DNA of 64,000 nt, taken from positions 14,996 through 78,995 of the forward strand of contig JBOHQX010000274.1 in assembly GCA_050732395.1 (NCBI GenBank), written 5' to 3'. Below the pieces are notes generated by a model. That model was not told where the DNA came from and ran no database searches. It saw nothing but the letters and a program-made list of their open reading frames with translations. Shown here one piece after another: positions 18,342-27,479 of the stretch (within the stretch, counting starts at the first letter, position 1; each line of letters begins with the position of its first letter). The position numbers were made by a program, and so were the translations under genes. Origin of the DNA: JBIOXB01 sp050732395 (lineage in GTDB: Bacteria > Zhuqueibacterota > Zhuqueibacteria > Zhuqueibacterales > Zhuqueibacteraceae).

Positions 18342-19220
18342 ATGAAAAAATCACGCCCTACAATTTCGGCCTATGTCATCACCATCGGGGAGCCCACGCT
18401 CGCGGACTGCCTCCGTCATCTCAAAAAGCAAACGCTGCCTCTCGACTTCATCGACGTCGTAGCCAATATGCCCGGTTACGCAAATGCGCGCAATGAGGTG
18501 CATCGCCGCGTCGATACCGATTATTTCTTGCCCGTGGACGCCGACATGCTGTTGCATCCGCGTTGCGTCGAAATTCTGTTTTCCAAAATCGTGCACCGCC
18601 CCGAGATTTTTGACGTCGTGGGCCGCTTGCACGACCCGTTGCTGGGATCGATCATGGGCATTCATCTGTTGCGCACGGACGCGGTCAAACACGTTGCCTA
18701 TGAAGATTCGATTGTCGGCGACGCGATATTCATGGACGGCATGTCGCAGCAATACCACAAGGTCGTGCTCGAGCGGGTCGTGGGTCTGCATCGCCCGGAC
18801 TATTGCCAGCTCGTGCAGCTCTATCATAAATTCACGCGAGAAGGCGAAAAAATTCGCACAAAAGAAAACGCCGGGCGCTTTCGTATGGATTTCAAGAATT
18901 TGCTGCAAGCGTACCGGCGCGGCAACCACTCGGCCGCGATCGCGCTCATCTTCTTGTGCCACGGGCTTTTCACCAACGGTGAGAGCAGCTACAATTATCT
19001 CGAATATGACAACGCACGGGCACAAACGGCCGCGCAACTCGTTGCAGAAGTGCTCAAGCTTTCGCCCAGCAGCGAAGACACGTGGAAAGAGAGAATGTTT
19101 CACCGGCACTACTATTACCTCTACTTGTGGCGTGATTTGATCAATAAAGTGCAACGGCGGCTGAGCGCCTATCCCAAAACCCCGAAATGTCATCCCACAG
19201 GGATCGTTGACGCCATCTAA
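18342..19220 (+). CDS. GT2-like glycosyltransferase, divergent
   Basis: The frame is open much further upstream, but that part overlaps the flippase. The ATG at 18342 is chosen because the family-like sequence starts there, giving 292 residues. ISAYVITIGEPTLADCLRHL resembles a GT-A opening. PVDADMLLHPRCVEIL contains a D-x-D motif (near 60-68) for metal and nucleotide binding. The C-terminal half (YHKFTREGEKIRTKEN onward) is not recognised. It is probably a GT-A transferase of the EPS pathway, less certain than its GT4 neighbours. Confidence 0.7.
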   Translation: MKKSRPTISAYVITIGEPTLADCLRHLKKQTLPLDFIDVVANMPGYANARNEVHRRVDTDYFLPVDADMLLHPRCVEILFSKIVHRPEIFDVVGRLHDPLLGSIMGIHLLRTDAVKHVAYEDSIVGDAIFMDGMSQQYHKVVLERVVGLHRPDYCQLVQLYHKFTREGEKIRTKENAGRFRMDFKNLLQAYRRGNHSAAIALIFLCHGLFTNGESSYNYLEYDNARAQTAAQLVAEVLKLSPSSEDTWKERMFHRHYYYLYLWRDLINKVQRRLSAYPKTPKCHPTGIVDAI

Positions 19221-19234
19221 ATCTGGATCAATTC

Positions 19235-20515
19235 TTGAACGCTCCTCACAAATCCCGAAAAGCGGCCTACGTTTCATCTGCATGCGCAAACCGTAACGCA
19301 GAAGCCGGAGTCTTCGCCGACCATCACCTCACCATGGTGATGCTGACCTATCTCTTTCCTCCCTCTTTTTCCGGTGGAACGAGACAAGCGCTCGAGCTGG
19401 CCAAAGGCCTGCAACGGCAGGGCATAAACAGTATTTTTCTTGGCGCCAATTTGCGGCGGGCTCTGCCCCATGAACAAATGGACGGCTTTTGTATTCACCG
19501 CTTCACAACCAGCAAGGGTCCGCGGCTGCAATATCTGATTTATGCCTTGAAAGTCTGCCGGTTCCTTTGTCTGCGGCGTCGATCCTATGATCTTGTGCTG
19601 CTGCATTCGACGCGGCCTTTCACTTTTTTGGTGCTGGCCTTGCTCAAATTGCTCGGGAAGCGGGTGCTGATATCGCTCACTCTGATCGGCAACGACGATC
19701 CCCGTGCGCTGCGACATAAATCTTTCTTATGGAGAATCGAAGGCCGGATGCTCGCGCAATTCGATCGTATCATTTGCAAAAGCAGCGCGCTCGAAAGCAT
19801 TTGCGCTGAAGCGAAGTTACCGGCCGCAAAGCTGGCCACCATTCCCAATGGCATCGACCAGCGCAAGTTCCGTCCGGCGCGCTCTTGGGAAGAAAAGCAA
19901 AGATTGCGACAAGAATTTGGAATTTCCCCGCAGGCGTTCGTACTTGCTTTCACCGGCCGCCTCAGTACGCGGAAAGGATGTGATCTTCTCTTCGACGCCT
20001 GGGATCATCTCAGCGCACATATTCCAAACGGGCTATTGCTACTGCTCGGCCCTTATGGCGGCAGCCCTCCCTTCACCTCTGAATCCGGGCCTTTCCTCGA
20101 GCAACTGCAACGTGCACTCGCGCATCAGCACGAGCGGCGCCTGTGCTTCACCGGCGAAGTCGATCATGCTCGTCTCGCCCGTTATTTGCGCCTGTCCGAT
20201 TGCTTTGTGTTTCCATCGCAGCGCGAAGGCTTGCCCAACAGCGTGATCGAAGCTATGGGCAGCGGTTTGCCGGTGATTTGCAGCGAGATTCCCGGCGTCA
20301 CTACGGATCTCATCGATCACGGCAAGAATGGCTTGATTTTGAGAACACGCGCGGCGCAAGATCTGGCAGCGCTGATTCTGCAATTATATAGTGACCATCG
20401 CTTGCGCCGGAAAATGGGCGCTCAGGCTGCACAAAAATCCCGAACGCGATTTTCAATGGAGGCGATTGCCCGCCGGCATGCTATGCTTTATCGTGAGCTG
20501 TTAAAATGGAATTAG
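19235..20515 (+). CDS. Glycosyltransferase, GT4 (GT-B)
   Basis: 426 residues from a weak TTG. The ATG at 19334 (MVMLTYLFPPSFSGGTRQ) is the likelier start and gives about 393 residues. Donor-side motifs are FTGRLSTRKGCDLLFDA and EGLPNSVIEAMGSGLPVI (near 331 of the long form). A sugar transferase for the EPS repeat unit is the expected role. The stop overlaps the start of the polymerase gene by ten bases. Confidence 0.88.
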   Translation: MNAPHKSRKAAYVSSACANRNAEAGVFADHHLTMVMLTYLFPPSFSGGTRQALELAKGLQRQGINSIFLGANLRRALPHEQMDGFCIHRFTTSKGPRLQYLIYALKVCRFLCLRRRSYDLVLLHSTRPFTFLVLALLKLLGKRVLISLTLIGNDDPRALRHKSFLWRIEGRMLAQFDRIICKSSALESICAEAKLPAAKLATIPNGIDQRKFRPARSWEEKQRLRQEFGISPQAFVLAFTGRLSTRKGCDLLFDAWDHLSAHIPNGLLLLLGPYGGSPPFTSESGPFLEQLQRALAHQHERRLCFTGEVDHARLARYLRLSDCFVFPSQREGLPNSVIEAMGSGLPVICSEIPGVTTDLIDHGKNGLILRTRAAQDLAALILQLYSDHRLRRKMGAQAAQKSRTRFSMEAIARRHAMLYRELLKWN

Positions 20516-21906
20516 GGCTGGGATTAACCAAAATCATCCCGTTCCTCCTGTATCTGATCATGATACTGGTGGCGGTGTTGACGTTGATATATCGCGTTGA
20601 GATCGGGATTTACTTTTTGGTGCCGCTCATCCCCCAGCAAAGCACCTTGGAGGGTATCGCCCGATACCCGCTGGGCAAGGACATCGTCGACGTTATTTTG
20701 CTGTCGTTATTGTTACGCTGGTGGGTGGACAGCTCCAGAAAACCGGGGGGCATGTTCGCCAAAACCCCGATCAACACGCCAGTCTTTTGGCTGGCGCTCT
20801 GGACGTTCTTCGAGCTGTGGCTGGGCTCGTTCAATCTCAATCTGCCCTTACCGATCTCTATCAGCGACGCGCGTTTCGTCACCTGGAAGAATTTCATGAT
20901 TTTGCCGCTGCTCTACTTTGTCGTCGTCAACAACGTCGAAGACAAAAAGCAGATCAAGATCATACTCGGCCTGATGGCGCTCTCAATGTTGTTTATGGAC
21001 CGGCATTTTTACAACAACTTTCGCGGTCGGTCGGTCGAAGGCTACAGCCACGATTTGCGCTCGTCGGGAACATTCTCCTATCTCGGCCCCAACGAGCTGG
21101 CGGCATTCTATGCGCAATACACTTTGCCGATACTGTGCGTCATGCTGCTGGATCGGCAGATTTTGGTGCGCGTGTTCGCCGGCGTGGTGATGAGCTTCAA
21201 TTATTACTGCATGGTCTATTTGTTTTCGCGCGGCGGCTATCTTGCCACATTGGTGGGTTGGAGTTTCTTGGGGCTGGTGCGCGACCGGCGCGTTTTGGTG
21301 GTGCTGGCTTTGCTGTTGATTTTTTGGAGATTCCTGCTGCCGAACGCCGTGGTCGAAAGGATCGAGATGACACAAACCGAAGCAGGCACCGACACCTCGG
21401 TGCAAGAGCGGGTGCAGATGTGGGATATGGCCATCGACGTCATCGAGAGCAATCCGCTGCTGGGCATCGGTTACAACACAACGCCATATTTCGGGTTCAC
21501 CGAAAGCATCACCGGGCAGCATCGCAACAACCTGCACAACGGTTATATCGAAGTGTTGACCGAGCTCGGCGCAATTGGCCTGCTGATCTACCTGATTATT
21601 TTTCTGAAGGGCATGGCGGCGGGCTGGCGGCTGTACAAAATCGCGCCGGAGCCGTTTTTCAAAGCCCTCGGCTTGGGCTTCGTCGCCGGGATTTTGGCGA
21701 GCCTGGCAGCAAATATCACCGGCAACAATTGGCATTATTTCAACGTCGCGGGCTTCTTTTGGGTCACGTTCGCCCTTGTGGTGCGCTGCCTCAAAATCAT
21801 TGACAGCGAAAGTGGGGCCGAAGCGCAGGCGCAGCCCGGCCACGATGAAAAGCAAGTCTTCGTATGGAAATCTGCACGACCGTCCTGGACACCCAGCCAT
21901 GTTTAA
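20506..21906 (+). CDS. Wzy-like O-antigen polymerase/ligase
   Basis: 466 residues with about 10-12 membrane segments. The long loop and following helix have the Wzy_C signature: LGIGYNTTPYFG, then HRNNLHNGYIEVLTELGAIG, with the conserved H-N and E-x-G elements. It polymerises lipid-linked repeat units in the periplasm or ligates the chain. With the Wzx, Wza and Wzc proteins the export route is complete. The gene overlaps its neighbours on both sides. Confidence 0.88.
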   Translation: MELGLGLTKIIPFLLYLIMILVAVLTLIYRVEIGIYFLVPLIPQQSTLEGIARYPLGKDIVDVILLSLLLRWWVDSSRKPGGMFAKTPINTPVFWLALWTFFELWLGSFNLNLPLPISISDARFVTWKNFMILPLLYFVVVNNVEDKKQIKIILGLMALSMLFMDRHFYNNFRGRSVEGYSHDLRSSGTFSYLGPNELAAFYAQYTLPILCVMLLDRQILVRVFAGVVMSFNYYCMVYLFSRGGYLATLVGWSFLGLVRDRRVLVVLALLLIFWRFLLPNAVVERIEMTQTEAGTDTSVQERVQMWDMAIDVIESNPLLGIGYNTTPYFGFTESITGQHRNNLHNGYIEVLTELGAIGLLIYLIIFLKGMAAGWRLYKIAPEPFFKALGLGFVAGILASLAANITGNNWHYFNVAGFFWVTFALVVRCLKIIDSESGAEAQAQPGHDEKQVFVWKSARPSWTPSHV

Positions 21907-23809
21907 AGGCTTTGGTAGCATGCTCGCGTTCATGGGCGTCCTGCTCGTGAGTCTTGGCCTGGCGCAGTCGGCTTCTCGACCCCAGACAGCCGTGCAGCAG
22001 CTTCGCGTTATGGTGCTCACCAACGCTTCCTTGCCGGAATTGAATGATTTAACGGAACGTTATCAAAGGCAGCAAAAAAAGTTGGCAGCGTGCATGCGTT
22101 CGCCCATCATGAAGGTGGCCAGATACGTGCGCCTGGAGAACTTCTTCCCGGGTAAGACCTCGCAATCAAGCCGTATCATATGCGGCTTCAGCTTGGGCGC
22201 ATTGGCCTGCATAGGGACCAGCCTGGTTTCCAAAAAATATGCACGCAACCTGAAACATCGCACCCGTTGCGCTTTCATCCTATTACTCCTCTTCGTGATC
22301 ACGTATGATTTCGCCCGGGCTTTGGTGATAGTAAAGGAGATTGATCGGATAGAACAGCTCGATCTTCGTCTTACCTATCAGTATCTGTCTGTGCTGGCCG
22401 GCTTGAATATTCCGTTTGAGGTTGTCGCCTCACCGGAGCAGGAGCTGCAACTATCCGATTTCCTTGCCCAGGATACATTGCGGTATCACCTGGTCATCCA
22501 GGCATGCGCGCCGCATTTTCTTTCAGAAGAAACGCAACGTGCAGTGACGGCTGCCAAAGACTTTGGGGTGCAAATCGTCGATGATCAGAATGAAGCTCGC
22601 CTCGATCGACGCCACCTGATCGACTTGCTCACGCGATCTTCTCCCGGCATCGTGCGGCCTGCTATGGGTGGAATCATGGCGCTCCGGATGGATGATCCCG
22701 GAGCGCCAATTAAAGCCTATTTTGATGGGTATCGGCATACCGGGCTTTCACCGGCGAAGTGGCGCCAGGTGGTGAGCCTCCTGGAACAGCAACAAGCAGA
22801 GATGAGCATCTTTTATGTGCCAGCCTGGGTGGATGACGGCGACGCTGCCCGGGGAATTTTGGAACATGAAGGCAAAATCGTCGCGCCTCGCATTCCCGGG
22901 AGGATTTACGATGCGAAAAGCGTCGTTTACACCGTTCATGAGAATGCCGTGCGCATGGATCAAGCTGCCGAGTACGAGATTCTCAAAGCAGCCGCTCCCA
23001 CGCTGGATTTCGAATCGCATGCACATACGCACATGGAAATCGATCTGGAGTGCTGGCTGCAAGCTGCGGACAAATATTCGAACAAGGCATGGTACCGAGA
23101 GCTGTATCATCTACACGATGACCGCGATCTTACAGTCGAAGAAACGCGCGCCGTTCTCCAAAACAGCGCGGACAAAATTGCAGCATGGTTCGCCAAAGCG
23201 CCGACAACACTCGTTCCTCCGGGACACAAAATCTCCAGCAATACGCTGCACGTTGCCGGAAAGATGGGGTTTCGCCTCCTGGCGATGAACACCGTTTTCT
23301 TGCTGGATTCGACGCACTACCTCGAAGCCGGCTATGTGCGCAATCCCGGCTTCGAGCACTGGCAAGATTTTGACGCCAGCTTGATTGTCGAGGGTTTTCC
23401 GGTGATCGGCTATATGCACGATCGCGATATTGCCTTGCTCGGCAGCGCGTGGCTCGCGCGCGGTATGAGGGGTTGGCAGGGCGTCGGCATTCGGCGCTTC
23501 GTAACCTTTCGAGAGCTGGCCGGGCTGCTGCGCGCCAAAATCACGGCGCATGTTGCACGGCACAGTGTTTCCGGCTGGGTGGATATTTCAGGCACGGGCG
23601 GCATCGGCGATCGGCACGAATCGCGCTATTTTGCACAGCATGAATTTCCGCTGCACGTTACGCTTCCGGCGGGCCGTCGCGCCACCCGCGCCGTCCTCAA
23701 TGATTCGACGCACGCCGATATTACGATTCTGTCGCCGCGAGAAATCATGCTGAGACTGCCGCCGTTTACCCATACCGCAGAACAACGCTTCGTGATTCAG
23801 CTCGATTAA
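21899..23809 (+). CDS. Membrane-linked NodB-fold deacetylase-like protein
   Basis: An earlier start at 21776 is open, but ATG 21899 is preferred because it yields a signal-like N-terminus (MLAFMGVLLVSLGLAQSAS) and only an eight-base overlap with the polymerase. It codes for 636 residues. After a basic segment, two membrane helices follow (about 97-113 and 123-140). A NodB-like domain then shows LRMDDPG (near 262) and SHAHTHME (near 375), the D and H-x-x-x-H metal ligands, and a final beta-rich part. The layout is longer than simple deacetylases and resembles DUF2334-like proteins. A periplasmic EPS-modifying enzyme is likely. Confidence 0.72.
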   Translation: MFKGFGSMLAFMGVLLVSLGLAQSASRPQTAVQQLRVMVLTNASLPELNDLTERYQRQQKKLAACMRSPIMKVARYVRLENFFPGKTSQSSRIICGFSLGALACIGTSLVSKKYARNLKHRTRCAFILLLLFVITYDFARALVIVKEIDRIEQLDLRLTYQYLSVLAGLNIPFEVVASPEQELQLSDFLAQDTLRYHLVIQACAPHFLSEETQRAVTAAKDFGVQIVDDQNEARLDRRHLIDLLTRSSPGIVRPAMGGIMALRMDDPGAPIKAYFDGYRHTGLSPAKWRQVVSLLEQQQAEMSIFYVPAWVDDGDAARGILEHEGKIVAPRIPGRIYDAKSVVYTVHENAVRMDQAAEYEILKAAAPTLDFESHAHTHMEIDLECWLQAADKYSNKAWYRELYHLHDDRDLTVEETRAVLQNSADKIAAWFAKAPTTLVPPGHKISSNTLHVAGKMGFRLLAMNTVFLLDSTHYLEAGYVRNPGFEHWQDFDASLIVEGFPVIGYMHDRDIALLGSAWLARGMRGWQGVGIRRFVTFRELAGLLRAKITAHVARHSVSGWVDISGTGGIGDRHESRYFAQHEFPLHVTLPAGRRATRAVLNDSTHADITILSPREIMLRLPPFTHTAEQRFVIQLD

Positions 23810-23820
23810 CCGGAGATTGT

Positions 23821-24468
23821 ATGATCAATGGCAGGATGAATGTCGTAGCGTACTTGGCACATGCCGACGACGAGGTTTTGGGTTGCGGCGGCCTGCTGGC
23901 AAAACTGGCCGCGCAGGGCCATCACGTGAGTGTGGTTTTGGCAACGGACGGCATCGTCAAGCGCGGGATCGAAATCGACAATACCTCCTCTGCGCGCGCC
24001 GCTGCAAAAATCTTGGGCGCGCGCGAGTTGTTCTTTTTGGGCTTTCCGGATCAGCAATTTGACCGGTATCCCTTGATCGAATTCAATCGCGCTTTTGACA
24101 AATTGGGTTTACAGCCTGATTTGCTCATTACGCATGCCGCCCACGACGCGAACCACGATCATACCATCATCCATCGCAGCGCCATCGTGGTGATTCGTCC
24201 GCTCAAAAACAAAACCAAAGTGCTGGCTTGTGAAACGTTGAGCGCGACGGAATGGGGTTCTCAACCCTTCACCGCCTCCCTCTATGCGGACATCACGGAT
24301 TATCTGCCGAAAAAAATCGAAGCCATGAAACCATATGCCAATGAGCTGCGTGAATTTCCACACCCGCGCAGCCTGACCGGTATTGAGATCAAAGCACGGC
24401 AACGCGGTTTGGAAGTCGGTTGCCGCGCCGCCGAGGCCTATCAGGTGTTGAGATGGTTCGAAGTTTAG
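23821..24468 (+). CDS. PIG-L / LmbE-family deacetylase
   Basis: 215 residues. A-H-A-D-D-E (13-18) is the zinc motif, with Ala where most members have Pro. HAAHDANHDHTIIH gives the later His and Asp ligands. The family removes N-acetyl groups from GlcNAc-containing substrates (PIG-L, MshB, BshB, antibiotic pathways). In this locus it probably acts on a nucleotide-linked or lipid-linked aminosugar in the cytoplasm. It lies between an exported NodB-like enzyme and a GT2 gene. Confidence 0.87.
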   Translation: MINGRMNVVAYLAHADDEVLGCGGLLAKLAAQGHHVSVVLATDGIVKRGIEIDNTSSARAAAKILGARELFFLGFPDQQFDRYPLIEFNRAFDKLGLQPDLLITHAAHDANHDHTIIHRSAIVVIRPLKNKTKVLACETLSATEWGSQPFTASLYADITDYLPKKIEAMKPYANELREFPHPRSLTGIEIKARQRGLEVGCRAAEAYQVLRWFEV

Positions 24469-24477
24469 GATCCTGCC

Positions 24478-25473
24478 ATGAAGTTGCCATTTGTCAGCGT
24501 CATTTGCCCGATTCGCAATGAAGAACGGCACATCGCCACGTGCCTGCACTCCATTCTCAATCAAGACTATGCTCGCACGCGCATGGAAATTCTCGTGGTC
24601 GACGGCATGTCTGAAGACGGCACCCGCAACCTGGTGCGCGAGCTCGCCGCCCAGGAGGGACGCATCAAGCTGCTCGATAATCCCGGCCGCATCGTGCCGG
24701 CGGCGATGAACATCGGCATCAAACAAGCGCGAGGCGAAATCATCGTGCGCGTCGACGGCCACGCCCTCATTGCCGAAAATTACCTTCGCTCCTGCGTGCG
24801 CCATTTGTCGGCAACCGGGGCGGCGTGCGTGGGCGGGCCGATCACGAGCAGCCATTCGACTTACGTGGGCCGCGCCATCGCATTGGCGATGTCCTTTCCG
24901 TTCGGCGTGGGCAACTCGCGCTTTCGCACTTCGGGCTTTTCCGGGTACGTGGATACGCTCGCCTTCGGCGCCTATCGCCGCGAGGTTTTTGATCGTATCG
25001 GACTGTTCGACGAAGAGCTCGTACGCTGCCAAGACGACGAGCTGAATTACCGGCTGCGAAAACTCGGCGGCGCCATCTACATGACGCCCGAGATTCGCTC
25101 GACATACTTTCCGCGCGCCAGCCTGGGGAAACTGTGGCGGCAATACTTTCAATACGGCTGTTGGAAAGTACGCGTGCTGCAGAAGCATACACGCATGATG
25201 CAGCCGCGCCAATTCGTGCCCGGCGCATTTGTTTGCGGCCTCATGCTCAGCCCGTTGAGCTCCGTTTTTGTCGAACCCGCATGGCTGCTTTGCGCCGGCA
25301 TGCTGGGAACATATCTGACCGCCAACCTGCTGGCCAGCCTCTATCTCGCGCACAAGCGCGGTCTGAGTTATCTTCCGCTCTTGCCCGTCGTTTTCATCCT
25401 GCTGCACTTCAGCTATGGTCTGGGGTTTTTGAAAGGCCTGTGCAAATTCGCCGGACGCTGGCGCGAAAGTTGA
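24478..25473 (+). CDS. Glycosyltransferase, GT2 (ExoA-like)
   Basis: 331 residues. The GT-A start is VICPIRNEERHIATCLHSIL. VDGMSEDGT and VRVDGHALI supply the nucleotide/metal site, and CQDDELNYRLRKLGG matches the E/D-D catalytic region. C-terminal hydrophobic segments (about 255-320) suggest membrane attachment, as in ExoA-type succinoglycan transferases. It is one base upstream of the next GT4 gene. Confidence 0.9.
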   Translation: MKLPFVSVICPIRNEERHIATCLHSILNQDYARTRMEILVVDGMSEDGTRNLVRELAAQEGRIKLLDNPGRIVPAAMNIGIKQARGEIIVRVDGHALIAENYLRSCVRHLSATGAACVGGPITSSHSTYVGRAIALAMSFPFGVGNSRFRTSGFSGYVDTLAFGAYRREVFDRIGLFDEELVRCQDDELNYRLRKLGGAIYMTPEIRSTYFPRASLGKLWRQYFQYGCWKVRVLQKHTRMMQPRQFVPGAFVCGLMLSPLSSVFVEPAWLLCAGMLGTYLTANLLASLYLAHKRGLSYLPLLPVVFILLHFSYGLGFLKGLCKFAGRWRES

Positions 25474-25474
25474 T

Positions 25475-26650
25475 ATGGGAAAAAAAATCGCTGCCTTGCA
25501 GCTCCGCAGTGCTCTGGGCTTCTTCGGCGCGGAGAACGTCGTGCTGGAAATCGCCAAAGGCATGCGGCATACGCGCTATCGCCCGATCGTCGGAGTTTTG
25601 ACCGGCGGCCGGCAAGAGTCGATTGCGCTCGCAGAGGGGGCGCAGCAGCACGGCATTGAACACGTGATATTCGAGGGCGCATCCCCGTTCGATCGCAGGA
25701 CCATCGCGCAAATTCGCAGATTTATCTTGACGCATAACGTCGGCGTTGTGCATCCGCACGGTTACAAGGCGGACGTGTACGCTTGGGCTGCGACGCAGAA
25801 CCACGAAGCCGTTCGTATTGCCACCTGCCATCCGTGGACGGAAACGTCCTACAGCATGCGCGCGCGATTATATGCTTGGCTCGACAAATCGCTTTTGCGC
25901 CGCTTTGATCACGTGGTTGCAATTTCTCAAGCGCTCAAAAAAGAGATTTTACACGCGCACATTCCAGCTCACAAGGTTTCAGTGATCCCCAATGGCGTCG
26001 ATATCGAGCGCTTCAAACACCAACACGATTCGACTCAGGCTCGCCGGCGCCATAACCTCCCGCCCGGCCACGTATTGATCGGCGCCGTCGGCCGGCTCGT
26101 TCCGGAAAAAGCCTTTCATCTTTTGATCGAAGCCGCCTCACAGTTGCGGATTTCCTGCCCGCGGGCGTTTTTCATCATCGCCGGTGACGGGCCCTTGCGC
26201 GCGGCGCTTGAAAATGAGATTTCCCGACAGGGCCTCTCCGACCGCTTTCGTCTGCTCGGTGTATGCCCGAATATCCCTGAAGTTCTCGGCATGCTGGATT
26301 TTTTTGTTCTATCCTCGGTCAGTGAGGGCATGCCCATGGTGATTTTGGAAGCCATGGCGGCAGGCAAGCCCGTTGTTGCGACCAACGTCGGAGAGATTCC
26401 TAGTATTCTACCGCATGGCGAATGTGGCTTGATCGCTGTGCCGTCGGCGGCGGCGTTGTCGCAGGCGGTATTGCAGCTCGTGCAGGATCCGCAAACAGCG
26501 CTCCGGCTGGCGCGCAATGCATACGAGCGCGTGCGCCGGGAATACTCTTCGGAGAAAATGGCGCAAGCGTATGCAGAAGTCTATGATCACACCCGCGCTG
26601 GCTCGAAGCGCAGAAAAACATCATACCCCCACAGGCATGCTATTCCATAG
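25475..26650 (+). CDS. Glycosyltransferase, GT4 (GT-B)
   Basis: 391 residues. LQLRSALGFFGAENVVLEIA is the acceptor-side start. VIPNGVDIERF, GAVGRLVPEKAFHLLIEA and EGMPMVILEAMAAGKPVVA (near 284) are standard donor-domain motifs. It is directly coupled to the GT2 gene before it. It is a repeat-unit sugar transferase with unknown sugar specificity. Confidence 0.9.
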   Translation: MGKKIAALQLRSALGFFGAENVVLEIAKGMRHTRYRPIVGVLTGGRQESIALAEGAQQHGIEHVIFEGASPFDRRTIAQIRRFILTHNVGVVHPHGYKADVYAWAATQNHEAVRIATCHPWTETSYSMRARLYAWLDKSLLRRFDHVVAISQALKKEILHAHIPAHKVSVIPNGVDIERFKHQHDSTQARRRHNLPPGHVLIGAVGRLVPEKAFHLLIEAASQLRISCPRAFFIIAGDGPLRAALENEISRQGLSDRFRLLGVCPNIPEVLGMLDFFVLSSVSEGMPMVILEAMAAGKPVVATNVGEIPSILPHGECGLIAVPSAAALSQAVLQLVQDPQTALRLARNAYERVRREYSSEKMAQAYAEVYDHTRAGSKRRKTSYPHRHAIP

Positions 26651-26663
26651 ACCAAGGACCGCC

Positions 26664-27479
26664 ATGAAGAAATCACGACTGCCCGTGCTCATGTATCATC
26701 GCGTGCTCACTCCGGAGGAGAGAAAGACGATTGCCGCGACGCCATACGAAATTCTGAAAGATAATTTTATCGCGCAATTGCAGTTTTTGAAAAAAGAAGG
26801 CTTTCAAAGCTATACCATCGACGAGCTTTGGTTGCCCAGCCACGCAAACCACCGGTGCGCGTGCCCCAGGGGCGTTGCCATCACTTTCGATGACGGCTAC
26901 GTCGATAACTATCTGCATGCTTTTCCGGTGCTGCAGGAATTCGGCTACAAGGCCACGTTTTTTGTCATCGTCAACAAAATCGGCTCGCGGGATTTCATGA
27001 GCTGGAGCCAGTTGCTCGACATGCACCGCTGCGGCATGAGCATCCAATCCCATACGCTCAATCACGGTGCACTCGCCACGCTGCCTTGGGAGCATGCTTA
27101 TGAAGAAATTTGTGAGGCGCGCCAGATTCTGCAGCGCGAGCTGCGGCACCCGGCGAATTTCATCAGTTTTCCGCACGGCTCCTACAATGCACGCGTGATA
27201 CAAGCCGTGCTGGCTGCTGGCTACTCTGGTTGGTGTAATTCCGATTTTGGCTACCATTCGACCGAAGGCATTGCGCTGGGCATTCCTCGCATCATTGTGC
27301 GCGACCGCCATACGCTTGCGGATTTCGAAAGCCTGGTTTATGGCCGCGGCCCGCGTTACGCGCGCTCGAAAATGACCGCGGGCTTGCGGCGCGCCATGGC
27401 GCGAACAGTCGGCATGAGCAATTACCAGCGCCTCTACCTGAAATATTATCACAAAGACGGCGAGGGTGAGAGCTCATGA
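26664..27479 (+). CDS. Polysaccharide deacetylase (NodB), XrtA-locus type
   Basis: Start chosen at ATG 26664 (MKKSRLPVLMYHRVL); the longer open frame overlaps the preceding transferase. 271 residues. MYHRVL, TFDDGYVDNYLHAFPVL, SIQSHTLNHG (H-x-x-x-H type pair) and ISFPHGSYN are the ordered NodB motifs. This short form is common beside PEP-CTERM/XrtA-type EPS genes, and the next two genes are of that type. It acts on acetylated sugars of the EPS. Confidence 0.88.
   Translation: MKKSRLPVLMYHRVLTPEERKTIAATPYEILKDNFIAQLQFLKKEGFQSYTIDELWLPSHANHRCACPRGVAITFDDGYVDNYLHAFPVLQEFGYKATFFVIVNKIGSRDFMSWSQLLDMHRCGMSIQSHTLNHGALATLPWEHAYEEICEARQILQRELRHPANFISFPHGSYNARVIQAVLAAGYSGWCNSDFGYHSTEGIALGIPRIIVRDRHTLADFESLVYGRGPRYARSKMTAGLRRAMARTVGMSNYQRLYLKYYHKDGEGESS

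Noticed and set aside
20721..21803. 360-codon alternative frame inside the Wzy-like gene
   Set aside because: Arg/Gly/Ala-rich shadow frame without domain; the overlapping membrane protein is well supported.
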